Shown piece after piece: positions 46,149 through 56,021 of a stretch of 64,000 bases of DNA (position 1 is the stretch's first letter; every line of letters starts with the position of its first letter). Both the position numbers and the translations under genes were made by a program. The notes under the pieces are model-generated. The model saw nothing but the letters and a program-made list of their open reading frames with translations. It was not told the origin of the DNA and searched no databases. The DNA comes from CAVQCX01 sp963711095. Its GTDB lineage: Bacteria > Pseudomonadota > Gammaproteobacteria > Chromatiales > Chromatiaceae. The stretch lies in NCBI GenBank assembly GCA_963711095.1, contig CAVQCX010000031.1:12223-76222 (forward strand), in the 5' to 3' direction.

Positions 46149-46337
46149 ATGAAGCTCGAATTCGACCCCGTGGCGGATGCTGCCTATTTCGAGATCTCGG
46201 CGGCGGAGATCGACACAACCAAAGAGATCGAGCCCGGGATTATCGCGGACTGCGATGGGACTGGGCACATCGTCGGCATCGAGGTTCTGTCCGTCAGTAA
46301 ACGCGGCATCGCGATCCCCGCGGCTTCCGGCGCATAG
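46149..46337 (+). CDS. DUF2283 family small protein
   Basis: 62 residues: MKLEFDPVADAAYFEISAAE, KEIEPGIIADCDGTGHIVGI, EVLSVSKRG. The Y-D-x-x-x-D-x-x-Y-x and D-x-x-G-x-I-x-G-I-E pattern is the DUF2283 fold, often next to toxin-antitoxin genes. Function unknown. An aggtaaccgacct leader precedes the ATG. Confidence 0.85.
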   Translation: MKLEFDPVADAAYFEISAAEIDTTKEIEPGIIADCDGTGHIVGIEVLSVSKRGIAIPAASGA

Positions 46338-46439
46338 GTCGGATCCAGCGGGGAAACACCGTACATGCCACGCTCGTAAGCAAGCTGTTTTGCGCCCGAC
46401 ACTCGTCATCGCACAGCACCCATCGGGAAGGCCACGCAA

Positions 46440-48606
46440 ATGGACACTCAGATCCGTACACCACAATCGGTCTTCAACCAACCGCAGCGGCTTATGGTGC
46501 CGCTATTCCAACGTCCTTACGTCTGGAACGAAGACAGTCAGTGGGAACCACTTTGGTCCGACGTCGCCAGGGTGGCCCAGCGAGTGTTGGACAATCCAAA
46601 GGCCAGGCATCAGCCCCACTTCCTCGGCGCCGTCGTGCTCCAGCAACTCCAGAATCCTGTCGGAACCATGCAGGAGCGCACCATTATCGATGGGCAGCAG
46701 CGACTAACGACGTTACAACTGCTTCTCGATGCGCTACGTGCCGTCCTTTTTTATTCGGGAGCTGAGCAATCCGCACGTCGGATCGAGACCCTGGTCATGA
46801 ATGATCAAGCCTTCTGGGAACGGCCAGAAGATCGTTTCAAGGTGTGGCCAACCAACAGAGACCGGGCAGCCTTCCACGCGGTCATGGCCGCTGCGCAGCC
46901 GCCGAACTACGACTTGATAGAGCACAAATCCAGCCGGCTCGTTCGAGCCCACGAATACTTCGCGCATTACGCCCGAGAATGGCTGTCCGCCGAAGGAGAT
47001 CTCCAGGCTCGCGCGGGCGCCATTGAGCGCGCGGTTCGGGAGCTGATCCAGATGGTGGTCATCGACCTAACGGCGGACGAGAACGCCCAGGAAATTTTCG
47101 AAACCCTGAACGCGCGCGGCGCTCAATTAACGGCGGCGGACCTGATCAAGAACTTCATTTTTCAACGCCTCACGGAAAGTGGCGCCGACGTTGAAGCCGC
47201 CTACGTGCGCCACTGGAAAGACTTCGAGACAGGCTTCTGGGAAGCGGAGATCAGCGCCGGCCGTGTGAAACATCCGCGATCCTCGGTGTTCCTCAACCAA
47301 TGGTTGATCGCGAAGACCGGCGAGGAAATTCTCGCGCGGGAGGTGTTCTACCGATACAAGACCTACGCCGACTTCGAGTCCGGCGTCGATATGGTCGACC
47401 TTCTAGAAAAAGTCCATCGCGCCGGGCGCGTCTATCAAGACTTCGTGCAGCTCCGCCAGCCAACTGATCGGACCCATTAGCCGTCGCGGATTGTTTGCCT
47501 ATCGCACTGGAGTAATGGAGAGCGAGGTGATCAAGCCTCTGGTGCTTTTCCTGTACGATCCGGACGATACGGCTATACCTGATCAGCAGCTCACGAAGGC
47601 CCTTGATGTCATCGAGAGCTGGCTGGTTCGCAGAATGCTCGTGCGATCGACGTCAAAGTCGTACAGCCAAGTCATTGCCGAGCTGATTGCGCATGTGCGC
47701 AAGACGGGTCGGGACGCTGCCGGTGACGTCATCGAGAACTATCTGCGTCGACAGTCCGGCATTAACTGGTACTGGCCGGACAACGACCAGTTGCGAGTTG
47801 AGTTACGCTCTCTCGCCGCCTATCGACGATTGTCCCGAGCGCGCGCTCGCATGGTGCTAGAGGCGATTGAGGACTTCGAGCGCGGATGGAACGGCGCGGC
47901 GCCTGGCTTCGCCGGTGAGCGCGTGCCTCGGGGGAGTCACACGATTGAGCACATTCTGCCGCAGCGTTGGCAGGCGCACTGGGCGCTTCCAGCTGGCACC
48001 ACGGCGATGGACCGTGACGCACTCGTCGATACCTTGGGGAACCTCACACTGCTCACTGGGAGGTTGAACACTTGAGTCTCGAACGGGCCTTGGCGCGGAC
48101 CTGACGGAAAGCGCAGCGCGCTGGAGAAGCACGACGTTCTGATGCTCAATCGGCGGTTACTAAAGCACGCTATTGACGGCTGGGACGACGAGCACATCCG
48201 CGCGCGAGGCGAGCGGCTGATTGACACGGTGATCGACATCTGGAAAGTTCCTGTAGGCCATCGAGTAGCGATAACACGGGTCGCCCGTCGTCCAGCACAC
48301 AAAATCGAGATCGCGGACCTCATCGGTGCCGGCATGATCGACGAAGGTGCTACGCTGCATGCGCCCCCGGGGAAGTTTGGCGGCCGAACGGCCACCGTGC
48401 TATCTGACGGTGCTCTTGACGTGAACGATGTGCGGCGCGCTACACCGTCCGGGGCTGCCCGCGTCTTGACGAAGACACAAGTCAACGGTTGGTCCTTTTG
48501 GCTCGTGGACTTGAAATCCAAGCGAAGTCTCAAAGACGTCATGCAGGAGTATGTCGAGCAATGGGGAGTCCAGGCCGATATCGGAATAGACGACGAAGAT
48601 GGTTGA
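46440..48606 (+). pseudogene. GmrSD-like DUF262/DUF1524 protein with C-terminal RAMA domain, broken twice
   Basis: The first frame (46440-47480) carries DUF262: VPLFQRPYVWNEDSQWEPLW, RTIIDGQQRLTTLQLLLDAL (DGQQR) and IFETLNARGAQLTAADLIKN. An extra base near 47469 shifts the frame. It resumes at ISRRGLFAYRTGVMESEVIK and reaches the HNH-like DUF1524 motif HTIEHILPQRW. A TGA at 48073-48075 interrupts LNT-stop-VSNGPW, after which the same frame continues to 48606 with a RAMA domain (IADLIGAGMIDEGATL, TKTQVNGWSFWLVDL). DUF262-DUF1524 proteins are type IV restriction enzymes cutting modified DNA; the RAMA end suggests modified-base reading. Probably inactive as sequenced. Confidence 0.82.
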
Positions 48607-48809
48607 TATCTTGTGGGAACCGGTTCGGATGAGCTTCATGCGTAGAATCGGCGCTCGATTGCGTATTGCTCTACCGCGGCAATGGATGGTGGAGTCGCTG
48701 CGCCGAGGATCGACCAACGCTCGATCCTGGCCTCTAAACCCCTTCGAATTCTTGGTAGACGTTCATGCCTAGTCGCCCTCTTCGAGTGCCCTCGCCCCAG
48801 TCGGGTATC

Positions 48810-50102
48810 ATGCGCATCGCCGTCGCAGGTTTCAAATCCATCGCTACCGAGCAGCAGATTGAAGTCGCGCCGCTGACCGTATTGGCTGGTGCCAACAGTT
48901 CGGGTAAGTCTAGCATTATGCAGCCGTTGCTTTTGTGGAAGCAGACGCTGGAAGCGCCGTTCGATCCTGGAGCATTGCTCTTAAATGGCCCCTGCGTTCG
49001 CTTCACGTCGGGAGAGCAGTTCCTCTCCGGCGACCAGGATCGTTTTGAGATCGAGGTGGATAGCTTCCAAGGGGCGACGATCCGGATGACCTACGGACGC
49101 CGAGACGACCGAAAGCTCGACATCCAGGCCATGTCATTTCGGCGCTCGCCCGGTGACCCGATGGTGACCATCACGCCGTCGAGCGATCATGCGGAGCTGT
49201 GGAGCGCCTTGCGCAGTGTCGTGCGCGAGTACCTGGCTGACGACAACGATGCACCCATTCCTGAGATCACCACCCGACGCAGCTTTGCGTTTCTTGAACT
49301 GTCTTCGGATAATCCGACGCTGACTTATCTCGCCCTAATACGGGCCGGTGACCGCAGGGTCCTCGAACCGGCCGCCCCCCTAATTCCGAACCTTCAGGAT
49401 ATCATCCACGTCCCAGGTCTGCGCGGCAACCCAGAGCGCGCTTATCAGACGACTGAGGTCGCACGCCATTTTCCCGGCACATTCGAGCCCTATGTAGCCA
49501 GCCTCATCCAGCATTGGCAACGCTCGGAGAAACCTCGTTTCTCTGCTCTGGTGCAAGATTTACGAATGCTGGGCTTAACTCCTTACGTCAGCGCTGAGCC
49601 CGTTAACGACACCCAAGTCCAAATCCGCGTCGGACGCCTGCCGGCGGGCCGCCGCTTCACCAACCGGGATCTCGTGAACATTGCGGATGTCGGTTTCGGC
49701 GTATCTCAGATCCTGCCTGTTCTAGTGGCGCTGCGTGCGGCCGACGCCGGCCGTCTAGTCTACATCGAGCAGCCCGAGTTACATCTTCATCCGCGCGCGC
49801 AATTGGCAATGGCATCCACGCTGGTTGCGGCGGCCAAACGCGGAGCGCGGCTTGTCGTTGAGACGCACAGCGCGATTCTGCTGCGCGGCATTCAAACGGC
49901 GATCGCGCTCGGCGAGATCAACGAGGAAGACGTCAGCCTCAATTGGTTCGCGCGTGATGTTGACACCGGAGCGACTTCGGTGAGCCGGGCGATACTCGAC
50001 GAAAATGGGGCCTTCGGCGACTGGCCGGAGGACTTCGACGATGTCGCGTTGGGAGTCGAAGGGGCGTATCTCGATGCCGTTGAGGCGCGGATTGCAAGAT
50101 GA
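48810..50102 (+). CDS. AAA_15/OLD-like ATPase of a two-gene nuclease unit
   Basis: 430 residues from ATG 48810 (MRIAVAGFKSIATEQQIEVA); an earlier in-frame ATG 48765 adds 15 unlikely residues. Walker A GANSSGKSSIMQPLLLW; IADVGFGVSQILPVLVAL (signature-like); IEQPELHLHPRAQLAMA (Walker B with catalytic Glu); VETHSAILLRGIQTAI (H-loop). This is the SMC-like AAA_15/DUF3696 group common in phage defence. The stop overlaps the start of the PIN-like gene by 4 bases (ATGA), so the ATPase probably controls that protein. No nuclease Toprim domain of its own. Confidence 0.85.
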   Translation: MRIAVAGFKSIATEQQIEVAPLTVLAGANSSGKSSIMQPLLLWKQTLEAPFDPGALLLNGPCVRFTSGEQFLSGDQDRFEIEVDSFQGATIRMTYGRRDDRKLDIQAMSFRRSPGDPMVTITPSSDHAELWSALRSVVREYLADDNDAPIPEITTRRSFAFLELSSDNPTLTYLALIRAGDRRVLEPAAPLIPNLQDIIHVPGLRGNPERAYQTTEVARHFPGTFEPYVASLIQHWQRSEKPRFSALVQDLRMLGLTPYVSAEPVNDTQVQIRVGRLPAGRRFTNRDLVNIADVGFGVSQILPVLVALRAADAGRLVYIEQPELHLHPRAQLAMASTLVAAAKRGARLVVETHSAILLRGIQTAIALGEINEEDVSLNWFARDVDTGATSVSRAILDENGAFGDWPEDFDDVALGVEGAYLDAVEARIAR

Positions 50103-50647
50103 CGGTAAAATCCGACGCGATTGTCGTGGACGCGTCCATCGCGCGAGCGGCAGGAGAGACGGAGCACCCCACTTCCCGCGCGTGCCGTGAATTCCTTGAA
50201 GCCTTACGCGACGGACCACTGCGCCTCGTGATGGGCGACGAGTTGTCGGCCGAGTGGGGGCGGCACCGATCCCTGTTCGCCAGGAGTTGGTTGGTGACGA
50301 TGTATGCACGTAAACGAGTTAAGCGGCTCCCAGGGATTTCCAACGAGCCGCTTCGAGAGGGCTTGGAGGCTTGCGCTGAGCAACGAGCCAATACCGAGAC
50401 GGACGCTAACGCGTGGAGTGCTGCGATGCTCAAGGACTGTCATCTGATCGAGGCGTCCATCGCTGCGGACAAGGCGCCGGTTGCCGCGCACGATGAGAAA
50501 GCTCGCGTCCAGTTTCGTGCTTGCGCCTCGGCGGTGATCGTGCTGCGCGACGTAGTCTGGGTCAATCCCACCAAGAAGGCCGAGCAACCGCTGGAGTGGT
50601 TGGCCGCCGGGGCGCCGCGTGACCGAGCGAGGATGCTTGGGGTTTGA
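50099..50647 (+). CDS. PIN-like nuclease partner of the AAA_15 ATPase
   Basis: 182 residues. Opens MTVKSDAIVVDASIARAAGE (Asp in a VVDAS strand), followed by LVMGDELSAEWGRHRSLFAR (Glu), NAWSAAMLKDCHLIEASIAA (Asp, Glu), PVAAHDEKARVQFRA and VVWVNPTKKAEQPLEWL. The spacing of acidic residues fits a PIN-type RNase fold, though it is more divergent than VapC. Coupled to the ATPase gene by ATGA overlap. Likely effector, cleaving RNA or DNA when the ATPase senses infection (inference). Confidence 0.65.
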   Translation: MTVKSDAIVVDASIARAAGETEHPTSRACREFLEALRDGPLRLVMGDELSAEWGRHRSLFARSWLVTMYARKRVKRLPGISNEPLREGLEACAEQRANTETDANAWSAAMLKDCHLIEASIAADKAPVAAHDEKARVQFRACASAVIVLRDVVWVNPTKKAEQPLEWLAAGAPRDRARMLGV

Positions 50648-50894
50648 CGTCTGAGCGGCGGCCGCCGTCGATGCAGCACCGAGGGAAAAGCGCTGGTTTG
50701 CGGCAAGAGTGTGCGCATTGGGCTGGACGTAGCCAAAATCGGCTCCCCTGCGCGCCCACGACACGATGCAGATTGCACGTGCCCAAATCCAACTCGCTAC
50801 GCCATGTCTCGAATGCAGCGCGAGGATGTCCCGGAAGACGGGGACAATCACCTGTGCTACGAACTGGACCTGTTCCCGGGCGCGGACCAGGCGA

Positions 50895-51053
50895 ATGCCT
50901 AGACCGGGCGCTTCCTATCCGCCACCGCCGAGTGGCGGCGTAGCGGCGGCGCCGGAGGCGGATCGCTGGGTGCTGGAGAGCGTAACCCGCCCCGGGGGCC
51001 TGACCCTGCCGCGCCTGCGTTGGGCCCGGCGGGGCGATTCGCGGCCCACTAGC
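50895..51053 (+). pseudogene. 5' remnant of the nuclease-ATPase gene split by IS1380
   Basis: The frame APEADRWVLESVTRPGGLTL ... RGDSRPTS runs to the left target duplication of the IS element. When the IS and one actagc copy are removed, it continues in frame beyond 52937 as PAHVAIAFDVFASRVE. Two further frame changes (near 52992 and 53096) are needed to reach GLMLMPNREFRADPTPHWVS, then NPDGEKHPVTSILTKRQ and the long downstream frame. So the IS landed in the N-terminal part of that gene. Upstream, 50648-50894 contains more degraded sequence but no clear start. Confidence 0.6.
51048..51053 (+). repeat. target-site duplication of IS1380-type element (left)
   Basis: actagc immediately before the left end of the element and repeated at 52931-52936 immediately after the right end. 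Evidence for transposition rather than recombination. Confidence 0.85.
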
Positions 51054-52930
51054 CCTAGAACAAGCGTGATTTTTTATGTTATTGAGAAGATACGATACAA
51101 CCTTTTGAAAAAACTTGATAAAATACGCCCATCATTCAATGTGGTCACAGCAATGAGGTGTATTTCAAGTGAACACGGGTACCGAAGAAAAGCGCACTGA
51201 AGTTTTCGAGAAATACAAAGTTAGCATTAAGCGTCGGCTGGGAAAAAAGCAATATAAGGACCAACCAAGACCGATAATGACAGGACAGAATATTCATTAT
51301 GAAATGGGCGACAAGACACGGGCGATGAGCTATGGGGGCATTGGCGCCATTCATAAGATGGTCAAGCAGATTGGATTGGATCAGGAGATCGACAACCGGC
51401 TTGAGCTTTTGAAAGTCCACATGCCCTATCACGAGTCCGACCATGTTCTCAATTTGGCCTATATCGCACTCGTGGGCGGAATGCGCTTAGAAGACATTGA
51501 GCTGCGTCGTAATGACGAAGTTTTTATGGATGCCATCGGTGCACAGAGAATCCCCGATCCCACAACGGCGGGAGATTTTACGCGACGTTTCGAGAGGAAG
51601 GATATTGTGTTGCTGATGGACGGCATCAACGCCGCACGGGTAAGAGTTTGGTCGAAAGCGCCGCGCGAGCTGCTGAAAGAAGCCATCATCGATACTGACG
51701 GGACGCTGGCGGGCACCTTGGGGGAATGCAAGCAGGGCATGGATATCTCGTACAAGGGAATTTGGGGTTACCACCCATTGATCATTGCCCTCGCCAACAC
51801 CAATGAAGTCCTGTACCTGGTGAATCGGTCCGGAAATGTGCCGAGCCACGAAGGCGCTGCCGAGTGGATAGACAAGGCCATTGACTTGGTGACACCGCAT
51901 TCCGAGAGGATATTGCTACGCGGCGATACGGATTTTTCTCTGACGAAGCACTTTGACCGTTGGTCTGAGCGAGTGGATTTTGTGTTCGGGATGGATGCAT
52001 CTAAAGGCTTGGTAGCAAGGGCAGAAGCACTGCAAGAAGCCTGCTGGGCGCTCCTGCAGCGCCCCGCGAAGTATGAAGTCCGCACCGAGGAGCGTGAGAA
52101 GCCCGAGAATGTTAAAGAGCAGATCGTAATTGAGCGCAATTTTACGAACATCCGTCTGAATAGTGAAGAAGTAGCCGAGTTCGAGTACCGGCCCGGAAAA
52201 TGTACACAAACCTACCGAATGGTAGTCGTTCGCAAGAATCTGACCATTGAGAAAGGCGAGACGGCACTCTTTGATGACATCCGCTATTTCTTTTATATCA
52301 CCACCCGCCGCGACCTGACAGCCGCCCAGGTTGTAGGACACGCGAATAAGCGCTGCAATCAGGAGAACGTGATTGCGCAGCTGAAGAATGGTGTGAATGC
52401 CATGCGGATGCCGGTAATGGACCTGAACAGCAACTGGGCGTACATGATATTGGCCGCCCTGGCCTGGAATCTGAAGGCGTGGTATGGAATGTTGATGCCG
52501 AACACAATCCGGCGTGCTCAGGTACTGAAGATGGAGTTTCGTCGTTTTCTGCAGATGTTCATCTTGATACCCTGCCAGATTGTGCTGACCGGAAGGAGGA
52601 TCGTCTATCGAATATTGGGCTACAACGAGGGGTTGAAGGACTTCTTCGATACGTTTGAAAGGATCAGAAGGCTCCAGTTTGAATAGCCTGAAAGGAAAAA
52701 CAATCAATTAGTTGGTCGAATAGAGAGAGCCACAGGACAGGTGCGTCCAGATTTGCATATTTTGTTTGAATTTGCAGGGAAGCTGTATATGTATACAGTA
52801 GTGTTCTCTATTTTACGTATAATTTTCACCGCGGAGACTCAGAAAAATGAAAAATTTTGAGCAAATTTGGTGTGTATAGAAACTAAAGCTCCAGAGTGGG
52901 CCAGCGAAACTAAATCTCGCTTATTTTAGG
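51054..52930 (+). mobile_element. complete IS1380-family insertion sequence
   Basis: 1877 bp. The left end CCTAgAAcAAGCGtGATTT and the right end read inward CCTAaAAtAAGCGaGATTT match at 16 of 19 positions. Flanked by the 6-bp direct repeat actagc. Contains one transposase gene (51169-52686). Markedly more AT-rich than its surroundings, a sign of recent arrival. It splits the nuclease-ATPase gene. Confidence 0.92.
51169..52686 (+). CDS. IS1380-family DDE transposase
   Basis: 505 residues. Catalytic triad candidates: Asp174 or Asp176 in IIDTDGTLAGT, Asp251 in LLRGDTDFSLTKHFDRW, Glu398 in NKRCNQENVIAQLKNG, the Y-x(2)-R/N-x(3)-N-Q-E-N-x(3)-Q-L-K pattern typical of IS1380. The first ATG in frame is not obvious; the start used here is GTG 51169 (gtgaacacgggtacc), with AATGAGGT upstream. 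Full length and uninterrupted, so possibly active. Confidence 0.93.
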   Translation: MNTGTEEKRTEVFEKYKVSIKRRLGKKQYKDQPRPIMTGQNIHYEMGDKTRAMSYGGIGAIHKMVKQIGLDQEIDNRLELLKVHMPYHESDHVLNLAYIALVGGMRLEDIELRRNDEVFMDAIGAQRIPDPTTAGDFTRRFERKDIVLLMDGINAARVRVWSKAPRELLKEAIIDTDGTLAGTLGECKQGMDISYKGIWGYHPLIIALANTNEVLYLVNRSGNVPSHEGAAEWIDKAIDLVTPHSERILLRGDTDFSLTKHFDRWSERVDFVFGMDASKGLVARAEALQEACWALLQRPAKYEVRTEEREKPENVKEQIVIERNFTNIRLNSEEVAEFEYRPGKCTQTYRMVVVRKNLTIEKGETALFDDIRYFFYITTRRDLTAAQVVGHANKRCNQENVIAQLKNGVNAMRMPVMDLNSNWAYMILAALAWNLKAWYGMLMPNTIRRAQVLKMEFRRFLQMFILIPCQIVLTGRRIVYRILGYNEGLKDFFDTFERIRRLQFE

Positions 52931-52936
52931 ACTAGC
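52931..52936 (+). repeat. target-site duplication of IS1380-type element (right)
   Basis: actagc directly after the right terminal repeat, matching 51048-51053. Confidence 0.85.
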
Positions 52937-53134
52937 CCGGCCCATGTCGCCATCGCCTTCGATGTCTTTGCATCGCGGGTGGAGTGTCGCAGGCAGACCG
53001 ACCGGCCGATGGGGCGGAGGCTCATGGGCTCATGCTGATGCCGAACCGGGAGTTCCGCGCCGATCCCACGCCACATTGGGTGAGCTATATCCCGCCCCAA
53101 CCCAGACGGCGAGAAGCACCCCGTCACCAGCATC

Positions 53135-55624
53135 TTGACCAAGCGACAGGTGGGACTGCACGCCCACATCCTGAGGGCCGTGGTCCGCCACCTGGGCAGC
53201 AGCGCGGATGACTGGCCGGTGCTGGTGACCGAGGTCAGCCTTGCGCAGGCGGATCTGCTGCAAGACCTGCACGGCCTGTGCGATTGGGTGGTCACGGCCG
53301 ACCGCAATGCCGGGATCGAGTACTTCGACTCCCCCCGGGAGCTGCCGCGGGTCTACGAGAACTACATCATCGACTGCGTGCCAGAGCGGGACGATCTGGG
53401 CTTCATGCAGTTGATCACTTCCACCAGCAGCTTTGACGAAGTCGTTAACCTTTTGGATGGCGCGCTCGGCGAGATGGGCCTGTCCGCCAGCCCCCGGAAC
53501 TGCACCCACCTGTTGGAGGCCCTCAAGGCCGTCAGCGGTCGGCTGGCACTGCGCCTGGCTGGGACCGGCAGCGCCGCCCAGGAGATGATCGCGGTTGCGC
53601 TGGCGCAACGGCACTGCGCGCACGCGAGCGGCGATGACCCGGCTTGGCTGTCGCTAACTGACGGCTTTTTGATCCCGCTCGACGACGTTCCCGAGTTGTT
53701 TCGGGAGCCGGACAAGGTGGCCGAGGGGGGCGAGCAACGCGCGGATCTCCTCTATGTGAGCACAGCCAGAAGGGGTGGGTTGCAACTGGCCTTCGTGGAG
53801 GTGAAGTTCCGCCGTTACCTCAAGACCGCCCGCTCGCCTGATCTCGCCGAGGGGATGGGGCGCCAGATCGAGGCGTCCTGTCAGCGTTGGGCCCAGCTCT
53901 TCGGCACCCGGACCTCGGCCCTGGAGCAGACCGTCAATCGCGCCTGGCTGGCGCGCATCCTGCGCTTTTACGCCCGCAAGGGCCGTCGCCACGGGCTGTC
54001 CGATGCAGCCTTCAACACCGCCATGAGGGAGATCGACCGGGTGGTCCGTAAAGAGACGGATCTGCCCGGTCAGTTGGACATCAAGCGGCTGGGGTACGTC
54101 TTCTGTCCCGAGTACGCAGCGCACGAGCCGGCCTGGATCGTGCACGGCGGCGAGGCAGACTTGTGGCTGTTTGGTCCAGACATCCTGCCCGAGCCGAGCA
54201 CGTTGTCGCGGGACGACGAAGCAGGTCCCGAGGCTCTTGGCGGTGGGACACCGGCAGCAGAGGATGTGCCGACTCAATCGGGTCAGGGCGATTCATCGGT
54301 GACTGGCGCGTCGGCCGCCCCGACCGAGAAGCCCGGCCAGGGTGCGGAAGCGACCGCCGATCAGGCCGAACGGGGCATTCGCCCCGTGCGGAATGTCTTG
54401 GGTTCTCCGGGTAGCCCTAATGGTGGCGTTTTGTGCGAGCCCTCGAACGCGCGGGACGGCGTTTCAAGCCCGATCCCGCCTGTTGCCCGCAGCGCCGCAA
54501 GCCGCCTATCGGCGGCTGGCCGACAGGATGTCGGCGCTCCCAGCGCCGCCGAGCGCGGACCAGTGCCAGCAGCCACCACCGAGGCGACCGTGCTGCTCGG
54601 CCATCGGGACCCGGGGGACGACCCCGTTTCCTGGCGCGCCGGCATCCACGGGAATCCGCACCTGATGATCCTGGGGCTGCCGGGCATGGGCAAGACCACG
54701 AGCCTGATCAACATCTGCCTGCAGCTCCGGGCCCAGGGGGTGACGCCCATCGTCTTCTCCTATCACCAGGACATCGACGAGAAACTCGGGACAGAGCTAC
54801 CCGAGCCGCCGCTGAGCGTCCGTTACGAGGGCTTGGGGTTCAACCCGATGGAAGTGGTGGGGGACAACCCGCTCGCCTATCTGGACAACGTAGGGATGCT
54901 GCGAGATATCTTCGCGGCGATCTTCCCGGACTTAGGCGATGTACAGCTTGGGCGCCTGCGCGAGGCGCTGAAACAGAAGCTATGTGGACCTGGGTTGGTC
55001 CACGGGTGCAGACCGACGAGGTCCCAGCCTTCCGAACCTTCCTGGAGCGATCTGCGCGCCGAGGAGAAACCGGACAAGGGGCTGCTCACCCGATTGAACG
55101 AGCTGGACGACTATGGGCTATTCGGCGCTGGGAGCGGGGCGCCCTCCCTATTGGACCAGGGTCGCCTCGCTCTGATCGAGATCCACGGCACCCAAAACGA
55201 GTACCTCCAGCGGGCCTTCGCCACCTTCGTGCTCTACAACCTGTACCAGAGCATGTTCCGACGCGGACCCCAGGATCGCATCACCCACGCAGTGATCTTC
55301 GACGAGGCCCATAAGGCGGCTCGCCTGAAGCTGCTCCCGACCATGGTCAAGGAGTGTCGCAAGTACGGCATTGCCTTCGTCGTCGCATCCCAGGAGGCCA
55401 AGGACTTCGATCCATCTTTGTTCACTGCGGTGGCCAACTACCTGGCCCTGCGCTTGAACGAGACCGACGCGAAGCTCATGGCGAAGGGCTTCGCCGTATC
55501 CGACAAGGTCGGTCTATACACCGACCGCATCAAGCAAATGCCGAAATACAAGGCGATGTACTACGGAGAAGGGCTGCGATTGCCAGTCACGGTGGCGTTG
55601 GCGCAGTATCCGCCGCGTGATTAG
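53135..55624 (+). pseudogene. nuclease-ATPase of the DptH/HerA-like defence type, 5' end disrupted
   Basis: Open from TTG 53135 (LTKRQVGLHAHILRAVVRHL) for 829 residues. The middle shows a nuclease-like stretch ADLLYVSTARRGGLQLAFVE then VKFRR (D ... ExK). The C-terminal third is a P-loop ATPase: MILGLPGMGKTTSLINICLQ, then VIFDEAHKAARLKLLPTMVK (Walker B), VVASQEAKDFDPSLF. This order recalls DptH-type ATPases of DNA-modification-dependent restriction. A garbled stretch (KLCGPGLVHGCRPTRSQPSE, about 54978-55037) reads sensibly in other frames, implying compensating indels. With the IS in its N-terminal region the gene is very likely dead. Confidence 0.75.
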
Positions 55625-56021
55625 GTCGGGAGGCAGCGGGGGGATGTCTACAGCACGTGTTGCCCCGAGACACGTATCCGGCTCTGGCAAGAGACCGCCG
55701 TGGCTCGTAAGCGACCTCTGACCTGACCCACGCCCAGTGTCCGGTATTAGCGTCTAAGTGAAGTTCCAAACTATGTGAAGTTCGGACTCGTCCTGCTGGG
55801 CGAGCGGCGCATCCGGCTCGGGCTGTATTTTCCGCTGCTTAGGAAGTGGATCGAGTGGGGGTATGAGGCGCCGTTGGCGGGATAGACAGGGGTCGTTCTC
55901 GGTTGCCGGGATGGGCTGGCGTTGTGGGGGCGCAGGCCGTGAAGGTCGGACGAATACTCTGCCTCAAGAGAGACCGCGTGGAAAATAAATCTGTCCCCAT
56001 TTTCCGTGTCCCCATTTTCCG
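55625..56021. other. 397-bp gene-free region ending in doubled ctgtcccc motif
   Basis: Contains a short frame LGERRIRLGLYFPLLRKWIE-WGYEAPLAG (about 55797-55885) that looks like the tail of a lost gene. At 55981-56019 lies aaaataaatctgtccccatt, followed by a tandem second tgtccccattttccg, the same dispersed motif as at 2339 and 10528. It directly precedes the duplicated antitoxin segment. Confidence 0.5.
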
